Part shown: positions 1-8,032 of the stretch, in pieces | Layout: each line of letters starts with the position of its first letter | Position numbering within the stretch: position 1 is the first letter of the stretch | Assembly: GCF_900128415.1 (NCBI RefSeq) | Contig: NZ_LT635772.1 | Coordinates: 1,116,001-1,180,000, forward strand | DNA from: Anaerococcus mediterraneensis | GTDB taxonomy: Bacteria; Bacillota; Clostridia; Tissierellales; Peptoniphilaceae | Direction: 5' to 3' | Length of the DNA stretch: 64,000 nt | Made by a program: the position numbers and the translations under genes | Notes under the pieces: model-generated | What the model was told of the DNA's origin: nothing | Databases searched by the model: none | Seen by the model: only the letters and a program-made list of their open reading frames with translations

Positions 1-1
1 A

Positions 2-739
2 GGGGATGTTTATACTTTTGGTCCAACTTTCAGGGCAGAAGTTTCAAATACCCCAAGACATGCTGCAGAGTTTTGGATGCTAGAACCTGAAATGGCCTTT
101 GCTGATTATAATATTTGTATGGATACAGCAGAAGATATGATAAAATATGCTATTGACTATATCTTAGAAAATGCAAAAGATGAGATGGAATTTTTCAATC
201 AGTGGATTGACAAAGGCCTAATCGAAAGGCTAATTAAGCTTCGTGATTCTGAATTTGCAAGGATCACCTATACAAAAGCTATAGAATTACTCCAAGAATC
301 TGGTGAAAAATTTGAATTCCCAGTTGAATGGGGCATGGACCTACAAACTGAACATGAAAGATACCTATCAGAAAAAATCGTAGATGGACCAGTTTTTGTA
401 ACCGATTATCCAAAAGAAATCAAATCCTTTTATATGAAGAGAAATGACGATGGTAAAACCGTAGCTGCCTTTGATATGCTTGTACCAGGAGTAGGAGAGC
501 TTATCGGTGGTTCTCAAAGAGAAGAAAGATATGATGAGCTTGTAAAATCTATGATTGATAATGGCCTAAATCTAGAAGAATATCAAAACTACTTAGACCT
601 AAGAAGGTTTGGTACAGTTGTTCACTCAGGATACGGACTAGGTTTTGAAAGAGCAATGATGTATGTGACTGGTATGAAAAATATCAGAGACGTCATAGCT
701 TATCCAAGATATGTAAACGCCTTTGCTAGGGAAAATTAG
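2..739 (+). CDS. asnS: asparagine-tRNA ligase, C-terminal part (5' end outside window)
   Basis: Charges tRNA-Asn with asparagine in the cytoplasm. The frame is open from the first bases, so the gene enters from the left; about 245 residues are visible. They hold class II motif 2 (TFRAE, then a [12 protein letters not shown] stretch) and, near the end, motif 3 ([13 protein letters not shown] followed by [10 protein letters not shown]), the usual AsnRS ending. The closely related AspRS differs in this motif 3 context. leuS follows after 8 nt, so the two synthetases are probably co-transcribed. The internal ATG at 77 is not the start because the conserved motif 2 lies upstream of it. Confidence 0.95.
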   Translation, partial: GDVYTFGPTFRAEVSNTPRHAAEFWMLEPEMAFADYNICMDTAEDMIKYAIDYILENAKDEMEFFNQWIDKGLIERLIKLRDSEFARITYTKAIELLQESGEKFEFPVEWGMDLQTEHERYLSEKIVDGPVFVTDYPKEIKSFYMKRNDDGKTVAAFDMLVPGVGELIGGSQREERYDELVKSMIDNGLNLEEYQNYLDLRRFGTVVHSGYGLGFERAMMYVTGMKNIRDVIAYPRYVNAFAREN

Positions 740-747
740 GAGGAAAG

Positions 748-3150
748 ATGAAAGAGTACAATCCAAATGCCATTGAGAAAAAATGGCAAAAAATATGGAA
801 AGAAGAAAAAACTTTTAAATCTGAAATAGATTCTAATAAAAAGAAATTTTACCCATTGGTAGAATTTCCTTATCCATCAGGACAAGGCCTCCACGTTGGC
901 CATCCACGTCCATATACAGCCTTAGATGTTGTTTCTAGGAAAAGAAGATTAGAAGGCGAAAATGTAATGTATACTATGGGTTGGGATGCCTTTGGTCTAC
1001 CAACAGAAAACTATGCTATACAAAATAAAATCCATCCAGCTATAGTTACAAAAAACAATATTGACCATTTTAGAAGTCAAATGGAATCTATAGGTTTTTC
1101 TTTTGACTGGGATAGGGAAATAAATACAACAGATCCTGATTATTATAAATGGACCCAGTGGATATTCTTACAAATGTATAAAAGGGGTCTTGCTTATAAA
1201 TCAGAAACATCAGTAAACTGGTGTCCATCTTGTCTTGTAGGTCTTGCCAACGAAGAAGTTGTAGATGGCAAGTGCGAAAGATGTGGGGCAGATGTAGAAC
1301 ATAAACTAAAAAACCAATGGATGTTAAAGATTACTGCCTATGCTGATAGGCTTATCGATGATCTTGATGAGGTTGATTTTGAAGATAGGATAAAGACTAG
1401 CCAAATCAACTGGATTGGTAGAAGCCACGGTGCAGATGTCAATTTCAAGATTAAGGATAAGGAAGAAAAATTAACAATCTATACAACCAGACCTGATACA
1501 ATCTTTGGTGTATCCTACATGGTTGTTTCTCCAGAACATCCAATTCTGGAAAAATATAAGGATGAGATCAAAAACTATGAGCAAATCCAAGAATACAAAC
1601 ACCAGGCAAGCCTAAAATCTGACTTTGAAAGATCAGAACTAAATAAAGACAAAACTGGAGTCATGATAGATGGCCTATCTGCAATTAATCCGCTAAATGA
1701 AAAGGAAATTCCAATTTGGGTTTCTGACTATGTCCTTATGGGCTATGGTACAGGAGCTATAATGGCAGTACCTGCACATGATGAGCGTGACTTTGAATTT
1801 GCCAAAAAATTTGATATGCCAATCATCCCTGTATATGAATCAGAAGAAGAACTTCCGGTGACTGACATAGAAAAAGGGATTGCTATAAATTCGGATTTCC
1901 TAAATGGACTTTCTGCAAGTGATGCAAAGAAAAAAGCCATTGATTATATAGAAGAAAAGGGTCTTGGTAAGGCCAAGACAAACTTCAAGCTCCGTGATTG
2001 GGTATTTTCTAGACAAAGATACTGGGGTGAACCAATCCCAATGATCTATTGCGATGATTGTGGTTGGGTGCCAGTAGATGAAAAAGATTTGCCAGTTAGG
2101 CTTCCTGATATAGAATCGTACACACCAACAGCCACTGGCGAATCCCCACTTGCAAAGATTGACGAATTTGTAAATACAACTTGTCCTCACTGCGGCAAAC
2201 CTGCTAAAAGAGAAACAGACACCATGCCACAATGGGCAGGATCGTCTTGGTACTATCTAAGATATGCAGATCCAAAAAATGATGATGCTCTTGCAAGCAA
2301 AGAGGCCCTAGATTATTACACACCAGTTGATTGGTACAATGGGGGAATGGAGCATACAACCCTCCACCTTCTTTATTCGAGATTTTGGCATAAGGTTTTA
2401 TATGATATAGGCCTTGTTCCAACAAAAGAGCCATATATGAAGAGAACAAGTCATGGTATGATCCTAGGTCCAGACGGCCAAAAAATGAGCAAATCTCGTG
2501 GCAATGTTATAAACCCAGATGATATTATAAGAGATTTTGGTGCAGACACTCTCAGAACCTACGAGATGTTCATGGGAGATTTCTCATCAGTTGCAAAATG
2601 GTCAGATGAGGGGGTTAAGGGCTGCAGAAAATATCTAGAAAGAGTTTATAATCTTTTTGAAATTATAGAAGATGGCGATGAGTATTCAAAAGAATTGGAA
2701 ATACTAATTAACCAAACTATTAAAAAGGTCAGCGAAGATTATGAAAATCTCAAATTCAATACAGCCATTGCCCAGCTTATGACCTTATTAAATGAGATCA
2801 GGGCAAAGGGTTCTATAAATAAAAAGGAATTCATGACCTATATCATACTTCTAAACCCAGTAGCTCCACACCTAACAGAAGAATTGTGGGAGATGGCAGG
2901 ATTTGAAGGAAGACTCACTGACTCATCTTGGCCAAGCTATGATAAAAATAAACTAAGTTTTGATACCATAGACCTACCAGTCCAAGTAAATGGCAAGATG
3001 CGTGGCAAGATCAAAATATCAAAAGATGCCAGCCAGGAAGAAGCTCTATCTTTAGCTAATACAGATAATAATGTAAAAACCTATATAGAAAATAAGGAAC
3101 TTAGAAAAGTAATCTATGTTCCAGGCAAAATTTTAAATATAGTTGTATAA
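748..3150 (+). CDS. leuS: leucine-tRNA ligase
   Basis: Class I synthetase that charges tRNA-Leu. At 800 residues it has the usual bacterial length. The HIGH-like signature reads HVGHP at residues 49-53 and KMSKS is at 579-583. A zinc-binding pair of CxxC motifs (CPSC and CERC) sits in the first third. The CP1 editing domain carries TTRPDTIFG, and the C-terminal domain contains the family's [11 protein letters not shown] stretch. GGAGGAAAG just before the ATG fixes the start, 8 nt after asnS. A hairpin terminator follows. Confidence 0.97.
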   Translation: MKEYNPNAIEKKWQKIWKEEKTFKSEIDSNKKKFYPLVEFPYPSGQGLHVGHPRPYTALDVVSRKRRLEGENVMYTMGWDAFGLPTENYAIQNKIHPAIVTKNNIDHFRSQMESIGFSFDWDREINTTDPDYYKWTQWIFLQMYKRGLAYKSETSVNWCPSCLVGLANEEVVDGKCERCGADVEHKLKNQWMLKITAYADRLIDDLDEVDFEDRIKTSQINWIGRSHGADVNFKIKDKEEKLTIYTTRPDTIFGVSYMVVSPEHPILEKYKDEIKNYEQIQEYKHQASLKSDFERSELNKDKTGVMIDGLSAINPLNEKEIPIWVSDYVLMGYGTGAIMAVPAHDERDFEFAKKFDMPIIPVYESEEELPVTDIEKGIAINSDFLNGLSASDAKKKAIDYIEEKGLGKAKTNFKLRDWVFSRQRYWGEPIPMIYCDDCGWVPVDEKDLPVRLPDIESYTPTATGESPLAKIDEFVNTTCPHCGKPAKRETDTMPQWAGSSWYYLRYADPKNDDALASKEALDYYTPVDWYNGGMEHTTLHLLYSRFWHKVLYDIGLVPTKEPYMKRTSHGMILGPDGQKMSKSRGNVINPDDIIRDFGADTLRTYEMFMGDFSSVAKWSDEGVKGCRKYLERVYNLFEIIEDGDEYSKELEILINQTIKKVSEDYENLKFNTAIAQLMTLLNEIRAKGSINKKEFMTYIILLNPVAPHLTEELWEMAGFEGRLTDSSWPSYDKNKLSFDTIDLPVQVNGKMRGKIKISKDASQEEALSLANTDNNVKTYIENKELRKVIYVPGKILNIVV

Positions 3151-3152
3151 GA

Positions 3153-3219
3153 AAAAAGAAAATCCTTAGCTCATATTAACAACTTTTTTAATATGGATAG
3201 TCTATGGATTTTCTTTTTA
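3153..3219 (+). terminator. terminator after leuS
   Basis: GAAAATCC (3158-3165) pairs with GGATTTTC (3206-3213) and is followed by a T-rich tract. A second stem (CATATT/AATATG) lies inside the loop. It closes the asnS-leuS transcript. Confidence 0.75.
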
Positions 3220-3259
3220 TTAGGAAGTAGAAAATCTGAATTATTGAAGATTGATTAGC

Positions 3260-3288
3260 TTGACAGGTTAGATGTGGAGGTGTATGAT
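3260..3288 (+). promoter_or_regulatory. SigA-type promoter for the VTT membrane protein gene
   Basis: TTGACA (3260-3265), 17-nt spacer, TATGAT (3283-3288). Transcription would begin downstream of the ATG at 3272, which supports the later start at 3320. A short inverted repeat (GTGT-TGC-ACAC) lies near the expected start of transcription. Confidence 0.7.
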
Positions 3289-3319
3289 AGTGTTGCACAC
3301 ATCAAACATTGAGGTATAT

Positions 3320-3913
3320 ATGAAAAAATTCATAAAAGATAATATATTCAATATAATATCAGTTGTCCTACTTATCTTATCATTATATTTGGGATACATA
3401 GGGTATAAAAAGGGATATTTCCATTCTTTGGATACCTTTCGTACTCTAATATTAGAAAAAGGAGCCTGGGGGCCCATAGTTTTTATGGTTTTACAGGTTG
3501 TACAAATCGTAGTGCCGGTAATACCTGGTGGCCTTACCTGTGTAGCAGGAGTTCTTATATTTGGACCCTTTTGGGGCTTTATCTATAATTATATATCAAT
3601 CTGCCTGGGTTCTATATTGGTTTTTTTCATCTCAAGGACCTTTGGCAGGTCCATTGTAGTAAGGATTTTTGGCCAAGACCTCTATGATAAATACAAGGGA
3701 AAACTAAATGAAGATAGGTATGAGAGGTTTTTTGCCCTAGCAATATTTTTACCAGTTGCACCAGATGATTTTTTATGTTACCTAACAGGGTTGACCAGGA
3801 TGTCAATTAAAAAATTTGTCACAATCATTTTATTATGCAAGCCCGCATCAATTTTTGCCTACTCTATGGGTTGGTCTTTGGGAATGGATTTTTTAATAAA
3901 GAAATTTTTCTAA
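3320..3913 (+). CDS. VTT/DedA-family membrane protein (TVP38/TMEM64-like)
   Basis: Integral membrane protein of about 197 residues. After a short basic N-terminus and a first helix comes the SNARE-associated (VTT) core: a Pro/Gly-rich segment (VVPVIPGGLTCVAGVLIFGPFWG), further hydrophobic helices, an FxxRTFGR stretch, and LPVAPDDFLCYLTGLTRM. The family is linked to lipid scrambling or membrane homeostasis; the substrate here is unknown. I chose ATG 3320, preceded by GAGGT, over ATG 3272, which lies before the likely transcription start. An SdpI-like gene follows 9 nt later, presumably in the same operon. Confidence 0.88.
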   Translation: MKKFIKDNIFNIISVVLLILSLYLGYIGYKKGYFHSLDTFRTLILEKGAWGPIVFMVLQVVQIVVPVIPGGLTCVAGVLIFGPFWGFIYNYISICLGSILVFFISRTFGRSIVVRIFGQDLYDKYKGKLNEDRYERFFALAIFLPVAPDDFLCYLTGLTRMSIKKFVTIILLCKPASIFAYSMGWSLGMDFLIKKFF

Positions 3914-3922
3914 GGAGATAAA

Positions 3923-4261
3923 ATGGCATTTAATGAATTGATTTTATTTTTCTTTCCTGCATATTTTGTATTTGTTAGTTTTATTTCAAATATGATCAAA
4001 AATAAGCCAATAGATAAAAAATATGGGTATAGGACGGAGCTTTCCACAAAAAATAAGAGTAATTGGTACTTTGCAAACAACTTTATGGCCAAGGGGAGTT
4101 TTGCCTTGGCTTTTGTATATATTATCCTTGGATTGATTTTTATAAATTTTGTAGAGATGACTAGATTTAGAAAAATCTTATTTATTATTATAGAATTTAT
4201 GTCCTATGTAGTTCTTGGTATATTCCTTGAAAATAGGCTAAAAACAGCCCACAAAAAATAG
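3923..4261 (+). CDS. SdpI-family small membrane protein
   Basis: 112 residues with three predicted membrane helices. The family hallmark, a YGYRTxxSxKNxxNWYFAN segment, lies between helices 1 and 2 (about residues 33-52). SdpI of Bacillus is the immunity protein for the SDP toxin and also sequesters a repressor. Most family members, including this short one, have no known partner, and I see no sdpC-like toxin gene nearby. AAGGAGATAAA precedes the ATG. Its stop overlaps the ribosome site of the small ORF that follows. Confidence 0.82.
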   Translation: MAFNELILFFFPAYFVFVSFISNMIKNKPIDKKYGYRTELSTKNKSNWYFANNFMAKGSFALAFVYIILGLIFINFVEMTRFRKILFIIIEFMSYVVLGIFLENRLKTAHKK

Positions 4262-4269
4262 GAGGGACT

Positions 4270-4413
4270 ATGTTAAGGTTATTAGTCAACATTTTATTTG
4301 CCCTAGAGATTATACTAATTATTCTTGGAATGATTAGTAAATATAAAGAAAATCGAGAAAGGCTAGATTTAATTGAGATATTTGGTATTTGTCTTATGGT
4401 CCCTTTTTTATAG
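4270..4413 (+). CDS. 47-residue membrane peptide, unknown function
   Basis: A short ORF preceded by AGGAGGG that overlaps the SdpI-like stop codon. The product is one hydrophobic helix (about residues 4-22), a charged KYKENRERLD stretch and a second hydrophobic tail. The good ribosome site, tight coupling and terminator directly downstream argue that it is translated. I do not recognise a family. It could be the decayed N-terminus of a longer membrane protein, but nothing homologous-looking continues after the stop. Confidence 0.55.
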   Translation: MLRLLVNILFALEIILIILGMISKYKENRERLDLIEIFGICLMVPFL

Positions 4414-4431
4414 TAATGATATTTATAGGCT

Positions 4432-4477
4432 AAAAAAATCTCCCTAACTTGGTAATTCCAAGTCATGGAGATTTTTA
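4432..4477. terminator. bidirectional terminator between convergent genes
   Basis: AAAAATCTCC (4433-4442 region) pairs with GGAGATTTTT (around 4468-4477), with an inner ACTTGG/CCAAGT stem. A- and T-tracts on both sides let it serve the rightward SdpI operon and the leftward DUF2871 operon. Confidence 0.8.
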
Positions 4478-4499
4478 TAATGGTTTATATAAAAAACAT

Positions 4500-4916
4500 T
4501 TAAGACTTATTTATACAGGATTTTAGATAAGTATATAGAAAATAAAAAGCAAAAGATAAGCTTATATGTCCAATACCAGCTAGGCCAGATATACTAGCAC
4601 TAAGAGCTGGATTTTCTAGGCCTTTTATTTGATAAAAACCTCTTGCGCCTATAGTTAAAACTGTCAATATGAGACCAAGGTTATAGGTTATAAAAAATTT
4701 TTTTTCTTTTTTATCTTCTTCCATATCAAATACTTTTGCAAATAAAGTGAGTATTAGAAATAAAATTAATCCCAAAACTAGAGTATGGGTGTGAGCCAAT
4801 CCTAGGTTTGTCGGTTTATAAAAGCCAATTATTCTAGTAAATTCCCTATAAAAAGCCCCTAGGAATATCCCGATTAGGGCATAGATAAATGATGTTTTGA
4901 AGTATTTTTTAGTCAT
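4500..4916 (-). CDS. DUF2871-like membrane protein
   Basis: 138 residues, four predicted membrane helices. The N-terminus (KTSFIYALIGIFLGAFYREFTRI) and the GLAHTHTLVLG segment with two histidines, at about residues 38-48, match my memory of the DUF2871 family. No function is established. Its start overlaps the end of the upstream membrane protein gene by 8 nt, so the two are translationally coupled. Both lie under a promoter region with a TetR-like operator. Confidence 0.72.
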   Translation of the reverse strand: MTKKYFKTSFIYALIGIFLGAFYREFTRIIGFYKPTNLGLAHTHTLVLGLILFLILTLFAKVFDMEEDKKEKKFFITYNLGLILTVLTIGARGFYQIKGLENPALSASISGLAGIGHISLSFAFYFLYTYLKSCINKS

Positions 4917-5577
4917 TTTTCTCTCCTTTCATAGCCTTATATCCAATTAAAATTGTCCATATATAGGCACAAGTTTTTGGTATCATTAGAACACCGATAG
5001 TTGGTAGGGTATTTTCGAAGATTACAACAGGTAGATAAAATCCAAAGCTTAAAACAATGGTAAGCCAAAGATTTTTAAAGGCAAGGTCATTTTTTTCTCT
5101 TGATTTTTTATAAAATATTACAATTATTAATATGCCTAATAAGGTAAAAGGAATATTTCTATATATGGCCCAAGCAAATGGTGAATTTGCTATTGTAAAT
5201 TTATTTTCTGGGCAAAGGACCAATAATATCCTAAGTACAGCAAGGATCCAAACTAAGATGCTTAATCTTTTTTTATCTTTTACCTCATAACGAGATCTCC
5301 AGATATAATATAAGATCAGGTAAAAAATAGTCATTGTTATAGATGTGATAAGCTTACCGATACCCAAAGATACACCATAGTTATCAAGTCCTGATGTATT
5401 TAGGGCTATTGCCCTTGGTACTAAGTGAAAGGCATCACCAAATCCTAAAGTTAGAGCCATCAAACCAAAAAGAAAATACTCTTTATTATCCTTTCCTTCT
5501 TTTAGCATTTTTATACCTAAGATTATAACTGTGCTTAGGTAAAAAATGTCAAATAATGTTTCAAAAATTGCTTGCAT
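4909..5577 (-). CDS. multi-pass membrane protein, unknown function
   Basis: 222 residues with about seven predicted helices. A central GFGDAFHLVPRAIALN segment carries charged and histidine residues inside a membrane context. I recognise it only as a conserved Firmicutes membrane protein. The start at 5577 (ATG) is chosen because AAGGAG sits 6-7 nt upstream; the longer reading begins at TTG 5598, inside the operator palindrome. It overlaps the DUF2871 gene. A 13-bp palindrome directly upstream matches the one before the adjacent TetR gene, so repression by that regulator is likely. Confidence 0.75.
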   Translation of the reverse strand: MQAIFETLFDIFYLSTVIILGIKMLKEGKDNKEYFLFGLMALTLGFGDAFHLVPRAIALNTSGLDNYGVSLGIGKLITSITMTIFYLILYYIWRSRYEVKDKKRLSILVWILAVLRILLVLCPENKFTIANSPFAWAIYRNIPFTLLGILIIVIFYKKSREKNDLAFKNLWLTIVLSFGFYLPVVIFENTLPTIGVLMIPKTCAYIWTILIGYKAMKGEKND

Positions 5578-5591
5578 ATTTAACTCCTTAT

Positions 5592-5604
5592 TGAACAATG
5601 TTCA
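5592..5604. promoter_or_regulatory. putative TetR operator upstream of the membrane gene pair
   Basis: Perfect 13-bp palindrome TGAACAATGTTCA immediately upstream of the ribosome site of the 5577 gene. The same TGAACA-N-TGTTCA core recurs in front of the neighbouring tetR gene. A shared operator for autoregulation and target repression is the simplest reading. Confidence 0.7.
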
Positions 5605-5641
5605 TTTTTATCCAAGTAGAACCCTCCATATAAAGTGAGGA

Positions 5642-6190
5642 TTAATACAAGGCTTTTTTAATTATCATAATAAGCAAATCCTGGTCATAATTTTTTTCTA
5701 CTATAAAGCAGACGCTTGTAGATATAATAAATTTAACCAGGTCTTCTTTTGTAAAGTTTTTATCAAAGGCATCAGGCCTTATATTTTTATCCCTGTCAAG
5801 GATATGGATCATATTTTCCCTAACCCTTTCTAGGTATGTATCCATAGAATCTTTGGCCTTACCCAAAGCTTTGCTTTTAAAACTTAGGGAGTGGATGGTA
5901 AAAAAATTTGGATATTTTTTTGTACCTGTGCTTAGGTGGTCTAGGATATCTTTTAGGTATAAGATGAAATCATCACCAGACTTTGGTGATTGGTCTATCC
6001 TAAAAATATCCTCCCAAACACTTTCTATGGTGCTGATCATCAAATCGTCTTTAGATGAGAAATAATTATAGATAGAGCCAACAGCAACATTGCACTCTTT
6101 TGCTAGTTTTCTAATGCTAAGCGCATTTAGACCCTCACTAGCTACAAGATGCCTTGATACTTTTAAAATTTCTCCTTTGGATATTATCAT
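5642..6190 (-). CDS. TetR/AcrR-family transcriptional repressor
   Basis: 182 residues. The N-terminal helix-turn-helix covers about residues 8-50 (LNALSIRKLAKECNVAVGSIYNYFSSKDDLM), followed by a variable, mostly helical ligand-binding domain. AAGGAG precedes ATG 6190. A 21-bp perfect palindrome upstream is the probable self-operator, and a matching site lies before the membrane gene pair downstream. The likely regulon is therefore this gene plus the two membrane proteins. The inducer cannot be guessed from sequence. Confidence 0.9.
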   Translation of the reverse strand: MIISKGEILKVSRHLVASEGLNALSIRKLAKECNVAVGSIYNYFSSKDDLMISTIESVWEDIFRIDQSPKSGDDFILYLKDILDHLSTGTKKYPNFFTIHSLSFKSKALGKAKDSMDTYLERVRENMIHILDRDKNIRPDAFDKNFTKEDLVKFIISTSVCFIVEKNYDQDLLIMIIKKALY

Positions 6191-6201
6191 ATATGAACTC
6201 C

Positions 6202-6222
6202 TTAATGAACATTGTTCATTAA
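6202..6222. promoter_or_regulatory. putative TetR self-operator, 21-bp palindrome
   Basis: Both arms read TTAATGAACA around a central T, a perfect inverted repeat ending 11 nt before the tetR start codon. The core TGAACA-N-TGTTCA matches the site at 5592-5604. Confidence 0.75.
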
Positions 6223-6252
6223 TATTATAAGACCAAAATTTAAAATGTCAAT

Positions 6253-6294
6253 AAAAAAAGGCCAGAAATGATCTAGCATTTCAAGCCTTTTTTT
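6253..6294. terminator. terminator of the superoxide reductase gene
   Basis: A-tract plus GGC pairs with GCC plus T-tract, and an inner GAAATG/CATTTC stem extends the hairpin. On the minus strand it lies directly after the 6296 stop codon, and it is symmetric enough to act in both directions. Confidence 0.8.
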
Positions 6295-6295
6295 C

Positions 6296-6652
6296 TTATA
6301 ATTCTATTGCGTTTTGCCATAAACCATGGATATTGCAGTAGCTTATAGCTTGGATTGTACCTTTTTTCTCTGATTTGAATGTACCAACAGCTTTTGGAAC
6401 TGTGTATAGTTCGCCTTCACCATGAGCTGAGAAGTTAAAATCAGCGATTTCTACTGGAAGTTTGCTTCCTTCAGCTAAGAAGAATACCTTGATCCATGAA
6501 ATATGGTGTTCTAGTGTGTTAGGATGTGCGATTTCCTTACCTACACAAGCTGTAACTTCATAGGTGTTATCACCAAGTTCTTTCACTTCGACTTCTGGTA
6601 CGTGTTTTTCGTTTTTCCAATCGCCTGTTTGAACTGTTTCTGTTAAATACAT
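6296..6652 (-). CDS. superoxide reductase (class II desulfoferrodoxin/neelaredoxin)
   Basis: Reduces superoxide to hydrogen peroxide without making oxygen, the typical defence of anaerobes. At 118 residues it consists only of the Fe(Cys)(His)4 domain and lacks the N-terminal desulforedoxin domain. The expected ligands are visible: E15 and H17 in EKHVP, H43 and H49 in AHPNTLEHH, and C106 and H109 in CNIHG. AGGAGGACAAA precedes the ATG. It is monocistronic, with its own terminator. Confidence 0.93.
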   Translation of the reverse strand: MYLTETVQTGDWKNEKHVPEVEVKELGDNTYEVTACVGKEIAHPNTLEHHISWIKVFFLAEGSKLPVEIADFNFSAHGEGELYTVPKAVGTFKSEKKGTIQAISYCNIHGLWQNAIEL

Positions 6653-6739
6653 TTTGTCCTCCTAAATTTTAAAAAGTATCTACATTAATAAGATACCCTT
6701 TTTGGAGAAAAATACTATATTGATTTAAAATTAATCTAA

Positions 6740-7060
6740 TTATAAGTTTTTTACTTGTCTTTCTCTTATTTTATCATAATAGGTTTTTCTTTTTGGATTT
6801 TCCTTAAACCATCCTTTGAGTACTCGTTTTTCTTGCTCTATGACCTCTCCAACTGACCAAAAACAGCAACAGGCTATGACTCCAGCAAAGATACTAAGTA
6901 TGAGAGATTTTATATAAATCGATAAGGCAACAAAAATTATACCTGCGAGTATAAAAAACTTGTTTATCTTTCGACCAAAATAATATTCTCCTTTAATAAC
7001 GAGCGGATGAAAAATTCCTATAAGGAAAAACGTAACTACTCCAATTATAATTCCTTCCAT
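6740..7060 (-). CDS. DUF4491-like small membrane protein
   Basis: 107 residues. Three hydrophobic segments are followed by a basic, soluble tail (EQEKRVLKGWFKENPKRK). The opening [26 protein letters not shown] pattern fits my memory of DUF4491, a family of unknown function. AAGGAGGATTT before the ATG at 7060 decides the start; the longer reading from 7105 has no ribosome site. No terminator or partner gene is obvious. Confidence 0.7.
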   Translation of the reverse strand: MEGIIIGVVTFFLIGIFHPLVIKGEYYFGRKINKFFILAGIIFVALSIYIKSLILSIFAGVIACCCFWSVGEVIEQEKRVLKGWFKENPKRKTYYDKIRERQVKNL

Positions 7061-7228
7061 AAATCCTCCTTGTTTTATTATCATATATATTGGAATTTTG
7101 GTCAAATATTTAGAAAATCCTTAAAAATTAGGAATGTAAAAGCATTTTTACATAAAAAAACTTGGGTGTAAAGTGATATAGATAGACTAGATATGAATAA
7201 TTTTTTAATATAGATTTAGGAGGTAAAA

Positions 7229-7633
7229 ATGAAAATTGGAGATAAATTAAAAAATGCCAGGCTAAAAAAATCCATGACCCAAGAGGAGGTTGCAGAAAAA
7301 CTTTTTGTTTCAAGACAGTCAATTTCAAATTGGGAAAATAACAAAACTTATCCTGACATAGGAAATGTAATTGCCTTATCTGACTTATACGAAATAAGTC
7401 TAGATGAGCTCTTAAAAGGGAGTGATAATTTTATGAAACATTTGGAAGAATCAACAGATATTGTAAAATCAAATAAAAAACTCATATTTTTTATAGGTCT
7501 TGCCTTGATAGCAATGATTGTAATGGCGATTTTTACAGAATTTTTGCCGGAAAAAGTATTTCTACTTGCTATATTTAGCCTAGCAGTAATAGTAACAGGC
7601 TTAGTATATAGTGAGATTATTAAAAGATTTTAG
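7229..7633 (+). CDS. Xre-family regulator with C-terminal membrane helices
   Basis: 134 residues. The N-terminal helix-turn-helix (about residues 6-60) contains the classic MTQEEVAEKLFVSRQSISNWENNKTYPD sequence. It is followed by a linker and two hydrophobic helices (about 86-106 and 110-130). Membrane-tethered Xre proteins of this layout are common in Firmicutes and often control their neighbour. The neighbour here is an unknown membrane protein 9 nt downstream. TAGGAGGT precedes the ATG. Confidence 0.88.
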   Translation: MKIGDKLKNARLKKSMTQEEVAEKLFVSRQSISNWENNKTYPDIGNVIALSDLYEISLDELLKGSDNFMKHLEESTDIVKSNKKLIFFIGLALIAMIVMAIFTEFLPEKVFLLAIFSLAVIVTGLVYSEIIKRF

Positions 7634-7642
7634 GAGAAGGAA

Positions 7643-7990
7643 ATGGATATTAAATTAATAATAATGATAATCAGTGGGGCAGTATTTTTGGTTGGAGCTT
7701 TCATACTCCAATACAATATCTACCAAATGACCCAAATTGATGCCAAGGCTAGAGGACTTAAGCATCCTAGGTTATTGGGTGTCTTAAATATTTCGGGAAA
7801 CAACGGCAATGCCTTTTTGCTAGCATATTTAATAGGGAGAAAAAAATATCCTATACAAAATATTTCTAGCAAGGATTTGGCAGAGCTTGAATCCTATAAG
7901 AAAAAATCCCTTCTTGCCTTATCAATGAACCTTATAGCATCCTTGGTTTTTGTCATAGCCCTTATATACTATAAGGGGATTACATTTTAA
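7643..7990 (+). CDS. small membrane protein, unknown function
   Basis: 115 residues with a hydrophobic helix at each end (about 4-24 and 88-108) and a polar middle containing ARGLKHPRLLG and a Gly/Asn-rich NISGNNGNA loop. It lies 9 nt after the membrane-bound Xre regulator, with a good GGAGAAGG ribosome site, so they form a two-gene operon. I do not recognise the family. A terminator follows directly. Confidence 0.7.
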   Translation: MDIKLIIMIISGAVFLVGAFILQYNIYQMTQIDAKARGLKHPRLLGVLNISGNNGNAFLLAYLIGRKKYPIQNISSKDLAELESYKKKSLLALSMNLIASLVFVIALIYYKGITF

Positions 7991-7997
7991 ACCACCT

Positions 7998-8032
7998 AAA
8001 AAGCCTAGGCTATTTCTGCCTAAGCTTTTTTT
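7998..8032. terminator. bidirectional terminator
   Basis: AAAAAGCCTAGGC pairs with GCCTAAGCTTTTTTT across a short loop (one mismatch). It lies between the stops of the convergent small membrane gene and the ABC exporter, so it probably ends both transcripts. Confidence 0.8.

Noticed and set aside
3272..3319. Upstream ATG for the VTT protein
   Set aside because: It lies between the -35 and -10 boxes of a good promoter, so it would not be transcribed; ATG 3320 has a ribosome site.
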